Assembly (NCBI RefSeq): GCF_000143415.4
Contig: NW_003314261.1
Coordinates: 2,698,174 to 2,762,173, forward strand
Length of the DNA stretch: 64,000 nt
Direction: 5' to 3'
DNA from: Selaginella moellendorffii
Taxonomy: Eukaryota; Streptophyta; Lycopodiopsida; Selaginellales; Selaginellaceae
Shown here: positions 56,512 to 64,000 of the stretch, piece by piece
Numbering within the stretch: the first letter of the stretch is position 1
Layout: each line of letters begins with the position of its first letter
Program-made: the position numbers and the translations under genes
Notes under the pieces: model-generated
Seen by the model: only the letters and a program-made list of their open reading frames with translations
The model's database searches: none
Told to the model about the DNA's origin: nothing

Positions 56512-57134
56512 GTTATTGTTTATGCAATAAGAAATCCAGGAAATGACATGTTTTCAAAAGGTGCATGGGACAAAAGAGCAAACATAATTATCAAAATATG
56601 GTTCTTGGTATTGCTACTTTTTTGTCATTATTTTATAAATTATATAATAAATTGCTAAGCATTGCATGTAGCAATGCTTGGTTTACTTAATAGTAGTGTT
56701 ATAATTCAATTGATCAAATAAAGTTTATAATTATAAGAATGTTTGTAATTTATAAACACAAGATTACATCAACCATTAGATGATAGAATAAAAAATAATA
56801 TACTAAAAAATGTTTAAGAAAGTTTAGAAATTATAAACATGTTTATAAATTATAAATACAAAATTAATCTAAATGATAACTGTTAGATGGTAAAATATTC
56901 TAGAATATCTAAGCATATTCTAGGTATATTCACTACCCCTATAGGTTTGGTTAAGCAAACCAAAAAATATTTGATATGGATGAAATTTGAAAACATATAT
57001 GAACATGTTAAACCAAACTAAAATTTGAAAAAAAAAACATAAACTTCATAATGAATATTGTCTTCTTATACATTGCATAGTGGTCTTAAGATAAAAAAAA
57101 TGTATTATTCACATTTATTAAGATTTTCTGGATT
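56512..57134. other. Spacer between the CVNH gene and its decayed paralog
   Basis: AT-rich promoter-side sequence of the intact CVNH gene. It includes repeated ATTATAAAC/TTATAAATTATAAA stretches near 56740-56860. No gene. Confidence 0.55.
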
Positions 57135-57471
57135 TTAATTATGTTTACATTTTTCTCTTCCAACTTTTGTTTTGGTCAACATTCTTTTGAAAACACAATG
57201 TTCAAGCTTGCCATGGTTACTTTGGATGATATATTCCAAGTTTATCTTAGAGCTTTTATAAACCTTATCTAAGTTCAAGCAGTCGGCAATTAACTTGGAG
57301 CCCACCAATCTATCATTCTTGCACGAGTTCAAAAAGAAACTGTGGATACTATAGATTACCTTAAAAAATACTCACGTATTCATTCACACTAATCGGCCCC
57401 TTGCCGTAGCCATACAACATCCCACTTTCATATGACAAATCATTGCAAGTTTCAAGCAAATCGTCACAGCC
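57135..57471 (-). pseudogene. CVNH lectin paralog, exon 2 (decayed)
   Basis: From 57471 down the minus strand: GCDDLLETCNDLSYESGMLYG and SVNEY align with the intact gene. In-frame TAA (57363-57361) and TAG (57351-57349) then break the part equivalent to IQNINGQLSF. After a frameshift LNSCKNDRLVGSKLIADCLNL and INLEYIIQSNHGKLEHC continue the second half to the stop at 57135. The protein would be non-functional. Exon 1 lies at 62034-62066, beyond the retrotransposon. Confidence 0.75.
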
Positions 57472-57475
57472 CTGC
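57471..57475. other. Target-site duplication CCTGC, left copy
   Basis: CCTGC flanks the element here and again at 61956-61960. On the minus strand it reads GCAGG, that is, the CAG|G 3' splice site of the CVNH paralog. Confidence 0.85.
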
Positions 57476-57632
57476 TGTTAGGCACCAGCTTTGACTACGT
57501 GGTAGTGGAGCGGCGGTGCAGTGGAGCTTTTGAGGTAGCTCGGGGGTGGTTGGGTGGTGAGGAACCTCAAGAGGTGGCGTTGCAAAGTCTAAGGCGACTA
57601 GATCTCTGTTTTTTTTGCGCCGGATCATAGCA
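57476..57632 (+). repeat. 5' LTR of element II
   Basis: 157 bases, TGTTAGGCACC...GGATCATAGCA. Relative to the 3' LTR it lacks about 77 bases after GACTACGTGGT. Confidence 0.85.
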
Positions 57633-57633
57633 T

Positions 57634-57645
57634 TGGTATCAGAGG
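57634..57645 (+). other. Primer-binding site of element II
   Basis: TGGTATCAGAGG directly follows the 5' LTR and is complementary, but for the last base, to the 3' end of initiator Met-tRNA (TGGTATCAGAGC). Confidence 0.85.
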
Positions 57646-57646
57646 A

Positions 57647-60600
57647 GTTGGTTGACCAAGCTGAACGCTGGAATCCTATTGTCGATGGTGGTGCCGACGA
57701 TGGTGCCAACGAAGCTGCGGAGATTTGGACCATTCAAGATGTGGTCAACGTTGGTCAAAGGGAGGCTCAAGGGTATATTAAGGCATGTTAGGGTAAGGGA
57801 CTTAACCTTCATGAGTTGCGAGCCCTTAATAAAAATCAGCAAGAGATGCAAGACGAGATGCATGGCATGATGGATACCATGCGTGGGCGTGTTAAGGCAC
57901 TTGAGGCTGGACGGGGTAGCGCTCCAAGTAAGCCTTCTTTGGTAGATCGACTCAAGATTCCAACTTTTTCCGGTGATGGTGGTGTGGACGAGTGTCTCGC
58001 TTGGCTAGCCAATGTGAAGAAATTCTTGGTTGCTAGAGGAACTCCAGATGCAGAGGCTTTAGTGGCTATTCCGATGGTTTTGCGTGATGCGGGTCTTCGA
58101 TGGTGGAATTGGCTTGAGGAGTCCCGTGTTGCGGATAAGAAACCACCAGTGTTTACCATGGATGAATTTGAGGCTGCTTTTCGTTTACGTTTTGCCCCTC
58201 ATTATGATGTGGAGAATGCTCGTATGGAACTTCAACATTTCCAGCAAGGGAAAATGATGCTTGGGGACTATATTGAGAAGCTTACTCACTTGATTAGTCG
58301 TGTTCCAACGAAGGATCCAGATTAGAACAAGTCCTACTTCATTGATGGCCTACATAGTGAGAGCATGTGGCAACACTTGTGTCATTCTCAGCCTACAAAG
58401 AGTTTGGAGGAGCTCTTTGATGCAGCTCGTTGACTTGAGAATGACAAGCACAAGTCTCGCAAGCGTTTGTGGAGTCCTTCTATCGAGAATCGTCATGATG
58501 ATCGCCGTGGACACAAGGATGGGAACAAGCATCACAAGTTGAAGTCAGTGGTGACTACTTCAGATGCAAAGGGGTCCAAGAAGCAGAAGTTCGTTGTGAA
58601 GAATTATAGATAGGGTTGTCATCATTGCGGCGAACTTGGACACTATAAGGCCGATTGTCCGCAGTTGAAGAACAAGCAATAGGACAAGAAGAATGGCCAA
58701 TCTTCTTCTCACGGTAAGTCAGATACTAAAAAGTTGCAAACTTTGCAGCGTGAGGATGAGGAGAACGACCATTCCGGTCGGAGGAAGCGACTTTTGATCG
58801 TTGCTCATCAACTCAACTGTGTGTGGAACAAGATGGAGCTTGAGGATACGCGTGAATCAGCTTTAATGCTGGAGGGCGTGTTCCATGGCGATCCAGTGCA
58901 AATTTTACTGGATAGTGGGAGCGATGACAACTTTATTTCGGCAAAGTTTGTTGCGGAGCATAACCTGAACACACGCGGAGTTCTTCCATACACAGTGGAA
59001 GGTGTAGCTACCTCTGCTCAGCATTTCGATGCTTGTGTCGAGGGGTTAGAAGTGTTGGTTGGCAAACCCACACTTGTGAAGACTTTTTATCTCGCGGATA
59101 TTCATCATGTGGATCTCATTCTTGGGATGCCATGGTTGGTGAAGGTGGATCCAGAGATAAAGTGGAGTATTAAGCGTATCTCGCTGGAGTATGGTAGCGT
59201 TAAAGATGTGTGGTTTGGTGAGGGCGTTTAACCCCCCGTTGTTATGCTCTCTGCTACATCTTTGAAGCGGGCTTGTCGTAATGGAAAAGCCCTTTCGAGT
59301 TACTTGCTGTTTGTTCGTGACTTGGGGGACCAAGGCACATGTGGGGGAGAAGCAGCAGTACGGGATGTACTGGACAAGTTTTCTGATGTTTTTCCATCTG
59401 AACTTCCTCATGGATTGCCTCCATTACGAGGTGTGGAGCATGGGATTACATTGGAGCCGGGGACACGACCAATTTACCGGCGTCCATTTCGGTTAAGTTA
59501 TGCGGAGGAGCAAGAAGTTCAACGACAAGTCAAAGAGTTATTTGAGTTTGGATTTATTCAGCCAAGTAAGTGTCCATTTGGTGCTCCGGTCTTGCTTGTG
59601 AAGAAGAAGGACGGTTCAATGCGAATGTGTATTGACTACCGCACTTTGAACAAGAAGACAGTGAAGGATAAGATGGCGATGCCACGTGTGGATGATATCC
59701 TGGACAAGCTTGGTGAAGCACGAGTGTTTACCAAGATTGATCTGAGGAGTGGATATCATCAGATTGCAATGAATGATGCATCTATCTCCAAGACAAGCTT
59801 CGGACATTTTGAGTTTACAGTTATGCCGTTTGGTTTGACGAATGCACCGGCCACATTTACTCGGTTGATGACGGAGGTATTTGGGCATTATCTTCATGAG
59901 TTTGTGGAGATTTTCTTGGACGATATTCTTGTTTTTAGCAAGAATATGGAGGAGCATAGGGTGCATTTGCGCAAGGTTCTTTTGTTACTTTGAGATAGGA
60001 AACTTTATGCAAAGAAGAGCAAATGTGAATTTGCAAAGTCAGAGGTGGAATATCTAGGCCATATTGTGACATCTCAGGGTGTCAAGATGGATCCAAGGAA
60101 GGTGGCTGTGGTGGAAAACTGGCCTACACCGACTACAGTGGTTGAGTTGCGCAATTTTCTTGGTATGGCTAGTTACTACCGACGTTTCCAGCATAAGTTT
60201 GTAGAGGTGGCTATTCCTTTGACACGGTTGTTACGCAAGAATGTGCCATTTGAGTGGAAGAAGCCACAAGAGGAGAGTTTTGTGGCGCTAAAGCGATTGT
60301 TGGGCGAGACTCCAGTGCTTCGCATTGCTGATCCATTGAAACCTTACGAGGTGACATGTGATGCGAGTGGTTATGCACTGGGAGGAGTTCTCATACAAGA
60401 GGGACAGCCTATTGCATATGAGAGTCGAACTTTGAATTCTGCGGAGCAACGATATTTCACATATGAGCAAGAGTTACTCTCTATTGTTCATGCTTTGTAG
60501 ACATGGCGGCACTATCTTTATGGTGTAGTGTTTGTGGTGTTGACAGATCACAAACCACTTGTGTATCTTTTCACATAGAAGGAGTTGAACACTAGGCAAG

Positions 60601-61647
60601 CTCGTTGGATGGTCAAACTCATGGAGTTTGGGGAGTTTCCTATTGAGCATCGTCCGGGAAAATCAAATGTGGTGGCAGATGCTTTATCTCGTGTTCGTCA
60701 TGTGACAACGTTACAAACACGATTTTGTCATCATTTGAGTAAGGTGGTCAGCGAGTTTGGGTAGTTGGTTGAGCATGCTCAGGCTCAGAATGTTGAGGTG
60801 GCCTCTTTGCGAGACCAGATGGAAGCCCCTTTCTCATTGGTGGATGGGATTCTCTACTACAATGGCTGTGTATATTTGCCACTGGTGGATGCGTTAATTA
60901 CTCAAGTTTTATTCCACTATCATGATCATCCAGAGGCCAGTCATTTTGGGGGGAAGAAGACGTATGAGTTGATTAAATGCAACTTTTATTAGAGGAATAT
61001 GAAGGCTGATATCCTCAAGTATTGTAAATCATGCGAGCTTTGTCAGCGGGTTAAGGTGCCATGGGAGAAGCTAGGGGGGACTTTTGCAACCTTTACCTAT
61101 TCCTTAGAGCCGTTGGTGTAGTATCTCTATGGACTTCATCACTTGTTTGCCACGAACACAGAGGCAAAAGGAGCAAGTATGGGTCATAGTGGATGGGTTG
61201 ATGAAGTATGTGCGGTTGTTGGCTCTTCGGAAGACTGTCACTGCCTCAGATTTGGCCACAGAACTTGATGAGATTTTGGTGGTGTGCAAATGGAATTTGC
61301 AAGCAGCTCAGGATAGAGTGGAGAAGTTTGCCAATGAGCATCGCCAATTCCGGGAATATAAGGTGGGTGATCTCGTCTTTGTGCAAGTGATCTTTCCGTC
61401 AAGGGAGCGGCAGAACACCTTGGTGCCTTTACGGACAGGGAAGAGTGATAAACTTTCCCATCGATATGCTGGTCCATATGAAGTGCTGGAGCGCATTGGT
61501 AAAGCGGCTTATCAGGTGCGGCTGCCAGCTGGGGTGAAAATTCATCCGGTATTTTATGTCAGCCAGTTGAAAGGTGTACTATCTTGGAGTGACGGGCCCA
61601 ATGCCTCCTTGATGTATACGGCTGTGGAAGATGGACCAAGAGCTTGA
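57647..61647 (+). pseudogene. gag-pol of element II with many stops
   Basis: gag runs from about 57740, with WWNWLEESRV and an AHYDVENARMELQHF-type core; CCHC knuckle CHHCGELGHYKADC at 58618-58659. Protease has LLDSGSDDNFIS at 58906-58941. RT (about 59400-59990) has [39 protein letters not shown] and catalytic FLDDIL. RNase H (about 60340-60690) has CDASGYALGG and VVADALSR. The integrase zinc segment (about 60910-61060) has HDHPEASHFGGKKT and CKSCELCQR. After a frameshift near 61100, MDFITCLPR leads through SDLATEL straight to CKWNLQAAQD, so the catalytic core is missing. Stops: TAG 57789, 58323, 58611, 58680, 60498, 60576, 60762, 60990; TGA 58431, 59991; TAA 59229. No chromodomain. Confidence 0.9.
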
Positions 61648-61706
61648 GTAGGGTTCGCCAGAAAGGGTGATCACTGGTACAACTCGTCTTTGGGACAAGG
61701 ACTTTG

Positions 61707-61721
61707 TTGGGGGGGAAGAAT
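61707..61721 (+). other. Polypurine tract of element II
   Basis: GGGGGGGAAGAA lies immediately before the 3' LTR, the expected plus-strand primer site. Confidence 0.8.
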
Positions 61722-61955
61722 TGTTAGGTGCCAGCTTTGACTAAGTGGTCAACGTTGGTCAAAGGGAGGCTCAAGGGTATATTAAGGCATGTTAGGGTAA
61801 GGGACTTAACCTACCCTAGGGCTCACAGTGGAGCGGCGGCGTAGTGGAGCTTTTGAGGTAGCTCGGGGGTGGTTGGGTGGTGAGGAACCTCAAGAGGTGG
61901 CATAGCATAGTCTAGGGTGACTAGATCTCTATTTTTTTTGCGCTGGATCATAACA
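61722..61955 (+). repeat. 3' LTR of element II, carrying a gag fragment
   Basis: 234 bases, TGTTAGGTGCC...GGATCATAACA. Positions 61745-61812 are identical to 57741-57808 in the gag coding region, including the TAG stop. The 5' LTR lacks this segment. Confidence 0.85.
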
Positions 61956-61960
61956 CCTGC
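61956..61960. other. Target-site duplication CCTGC, right copy
   Basis: The partner of 57471-57475. On the minus strand the CVNH intron reads ...GATACTGCAGG here, the original splice-site context. Confidence 0.85.
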
Positions 61961-62033
61961 AGTATCATAGAGTTTAATAGCTAGTGATCAGTTTGTAGAT
62001 TACTTACCAAGCTGTTCTTCAAAACACCAGTAC

Positions 62034-62066
62034 CATGCTTAGAAATAGATAGAACCACACTGCCAT
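62034..62066 (-). pseudogene. CVNH lectin paralog, exon 1 (signal peptide)
   Basis: ATG at 62066 begins a short hydrophobic stretch MAVWFYLFLSM. A donor ATG|GTACTG at 62033 corresponds in position and phase to the donor ATG|GTTAGT of the intact CVNH gene. A slightly downstream donor (CTG|GTGTTT) would also keep phase. If read through, a TGA follows at 62021. It is separated from exon 2 by element II. Confidence 0.5.
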
Positions 62067-62741
62067 GCTTACAGAGTTTCAAATGTGAGAAGCTAGAACC
62101 CAAGCCAGTATATGAAAGTTACAAGGCTTTGGAGGTTCTTTGGTCCAAGTCTAGAAAATCACGAAAGGAATCACATTCATGGCTGCTGTTTTGTAGCTGA
62201 GTAAATTTTACCTTGAGAATTTAGAGAGCACAAACAATGACAACAAGGATGGATCGATCAACCAGCCTTTTGTTGCGTGCTCTCCTTTCCTTGATCCACA
62301 GGAATATTGTGTCTCATCATGAATGGAAGCCGGCATTTCTTAGCCAAGATCTCATTCTAGATCCTCTCCATGTACATCTCCAACGTGTCCACTCTTCACC
62401 TGCAAAGAATTCACAAAATAACCTTCAATTCCCCCAAGAATGTAGCTACCTGCTCAATAAGCCCCAAAACAATGTTCTTCACCACCACCGAATACCCTCG
62501 TTTTGGAATCCCCAGCGTCTTCACCAGCACCGTCCTGTGCTTCTGCTTCGTCCCAGGTAGGGGACTATTTTAAAATGGCGCATTAGTCATTGTTATAGGT
62601 GGGAGTATTTGAAGATATTGAGCTCATTTACTATCACTTTAGGCATCACTTACACAAATTACCATAAAACTGTTTTTAGATTATGCTTTTTTTGGTGTTC
62701 AAGCACGAAAAAAAGCATTAGGCTTTCCTCTTAATTGGCAC
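62067..62741. other. Spacer between CVNH paralog and element III
   Basis: Presumed promoter side of the paralog, then a region with overlapping frames (62237-62573) and no domain, then the second copy of a dispersed repeat (62575-62685). No gene called. Confidence 0.5.
62575..62685 (+). repeat. Dispersed repeat, copy 2
   Basis: Direct-orientation relative of 36103-36245, with two internal deletions relative to it. It lies just upstream of the LTR at 62742. Confidence 0.7.
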
Positions 62742-62917
62742 TGTGAGGGCCAAGTGTATGGCTACGATGCCATATACTAATATTAATGTAGTGGGATTTT
62801 GGTAGCCGTCAGATTGGTTTCAATCTGGACCACTCACTCCTGTATATAAGCTAGGGTTTTTGGGCTAATTAAGATGCACATTTTCTATATTCCCTTTCCA
62901 TATTCTAAGCACTTACA
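62742..62917 (+). repeat. Probable 5' LTR of element III
   Basis: 176 bases with TGT...ACA ends, an internal TATA box and a short leader after it. Confirmation needs the 3' LTR beyond the window. Confidence 0.5.
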
Positions 62918-63072
62918 TTGGTGGAGGTGAGGGGCACCTTTGATTGTCCTTAAGGAGTGCTTGGATTTGGGATTTTGGTTTAGATCTAGCTTTTTGCATT
63001 GTATAGATCTACCATTTCCTTCTAGCTTTTTGTCATTTCTCTTCTTTTGCTCTTTCTTTTTCATTCGTCTCC

Positions 63073-63999
63073 ATGGCAGATCAACAATCTCCTCCTTTGA
63101 CTCTGGAGCAGCAGTTGGTACAATTGCTTGATGCTATGTGCTTGCAATTGAACAACCAAACTCTGTATGGCACATGGTACAACTCCTTCTGCTCTTGGTG
63201 CCAATCCTCGCGTCTAGCCGGAGTTCTTTCGCGGGAATCCTGGGGATGATGTGTACCATTGGTTCGATCACTTCACCGTGATTGCCACATATCATTCTTC
63301 GGATGATGCTCAATGTTTGCGTGAGTTTCCCACGTGTCTCCAAGGGACGGCATTACAGTGGTACAATGGTTTGGGCGCAGCCACTCGCGGGGATTGGAGT
63401 GTTCTTTCGGATGTCTTCAAACGCGCCTTCAGACATGCCGATGACTGTGATGATGCTTTCCAACAATTGCATCGTCTTCGCCAAGGGCCATCTGAATCGG
63501 TGATGCAATTTGGCATTCGTTTCCGAAGTCTTTTGCTTCGTGCGGAGCCAAATATGTCAGAGCGGATCAAGCTAGGAATGTTGTGGCCAGCACTTCGTCA
63601 AGATCTTGTCAGACTTGTGCATGCCCTTGCTCCCGCCACCCTTGATGATGCTTTTTGCTTGGCACAAAGTTATGAGATGTTGCCTCTTCCACTTCTCGCT
63701 GCACGTCCTTCAGCTCCTCTTTCTATAGGTGATGGTCCTGTTCCAATGGAGGTTGATGCTGCTGTTGCTCTAGTCCAAGGCCAAGTGCAAGGATGTGGTC
63801 GTGGCCGTGATGTTCATTGCTGGGCGTGTGACGAAGTTGGTCATACTTATCGGCGTTGTAGGCGTTTTCCGGATTGACGACCTCCATTTCCTGGGTGGAG
63901 ACCTTGGCGTCAGCAACGTCCCCGTTGGTGCTGCTGCAATGGAAGGTTTGCATCCGGAAAACGAGGAGTCACGCAAGTAATGGAGGGACCTTGCACGAA
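63073..63999 (+). pseudogene. gag of element III, with stops
   Basis: Starts MADQQSPPLTLEQQLVQLLDA at 63073. A frameshift before 63180 and a TAG at 63215 lead into PEFFRGNPGDDVYHWFDHFTV and the retroviral-type gag core (ALQWYNGL, FKRAFRHADDCDDAFQQLHRLRQG, FGIRFRSLL). The zinc knuckle CWACDEVGHTYRRC is at 63820-63861, followed by a TGA at 63875-63877 and further Arg/Pro/Gln-rich coding beyond. Confidence 0.75.
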
Positions 64000-64000
64000 T

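Larger units (their letters stand above)
57476..61955 (+). mobile_element. Ty3/gypsy LTR retrotransposon (element II), decayed
   Basis: Bounded by LTRs beginning TGTTAGG and ending CATAGCA/CATAACA, with a 5-base duplication CCTGC on both sides. Internal order is gag, CCHC knuckle, protease, RT, RNase H and integrase, the Ty3/gypsy order. The integrase catalytic core is deleted. About ten in-frame stops and at least one frameshift make it non-autonomous. It lies antisense within intron 1 of a CVNH pseudogene. Confidence 0.92.
62742..64000 (+). mobile_element. LTR retrotransposon (element III), 5' part, runs off the window
   Basis: A probable 5' LTR at 62742-62917 (TGTGAGGG...CTTACA) with a TATATAA box at 62843-62849 is followed by a gag region with a CCHC knuckle. 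The 3' end is outside the window. The primer site (TTGGTGGAGGTG at 62918) is not a clean match to initiator Met-tRNA, so the LTR boundary is tentative. Confidence 0.65.

Noticed and set aside
62237-62573. Overlapping ORFs upstream of element III
   Set aside because: Two frames open at once without domain similarity; neither has convincing splice or promoter support.
1-64000. CRISPR arrays, bacterial operons, integrons or prophage
   Set aside because: No regular repeat-spacer array or bacterial gene organisation was found; spliceosomal introns show this is eukaryotic.

Overview
This window looks like nuclear DNA of a land plant with very compact genes, most likely a lycophyte such as Selaginella moellendorffii. 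Reasons: introns of about 50-60 bases in nearly every multi-exon gene, plant-specific families (plastid glucose transporter, APX6-type peroxidase, HIPP metallochaperone, GET2-like receptor, hybrid histidine kinase), three intronless PPR genes, a cyanovirin-type (CVNH) lectin, and a 100-N gap typical of a draft assembly. The species is an inference; no marker proves it.

Layout. 1-6.2 kb: two near-identical direct copies of an intronless, acid-tailed, APH-like phosphotransferase gene (the second carries an internal stop), embedded in a mosaic of inverted repeats with recurring GAATATTC motifs. 6.3-31.4 kb: a gene-dense island holding a conserved unknown protein (-), an LMBR1/LIMR membrane protein (+), a HIPP with CaaX box (+, broken by the gap), PPR gene 1 (+), a plastid-type small protein with a GC-AG intron (+), ribosomal stalk protein P0 (+), an APX6-like peroxidase (+), a TauD-like dioxygenase (-), a plastidic sugar transporter (+) and a hybrid histidine kinase (+). 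I rebuilt exon structures by reading frame, GT/AG sites and family similarity; the exon sums of the rebuilt genes are multiples of three.

31.4-33.8, 36.0-41.4 and 45.0-50.2 kb are AT-rich blocks without convincing genes, containing degenerate local duplications. Between them sit two small GC-richer islands: a ubiquitin-like protein plus PPR gene 2 (33.8-36.0 kb), and PPR gene 3 (-), a GET2-like receptor (+) and an APS kinase (+) at 41.4-45.0 kb.

50.1-64 kb is retrotransposon-dominated. A decayed Ty3/gypsy element with ~100-base LTRs (50.15-55.19 kb) carries a precise 1,653-base TG...CA insertion, a probable solo LTR, in its integrase. A second gypsy element (57.48-61.96 kb, TSD CCTGC) inserted exactly at the 3' splice site of intron 1 of a decayed CVNH lectin paralog, next to an intact CVNH gene. 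A third element begins at 62.74 kb and runs off the window. In-frame stops in the elements mostly look like C-to-T changes at CAG or CGA codons, as expected from decay of methylated DNA.

The genes do not form one pathway; the window is ordinary plant chromosome. The parts most worth follow-up are the APH-like duplicated locus, the CVNH pair with the splice-site insertion, and the nested LTR structure.
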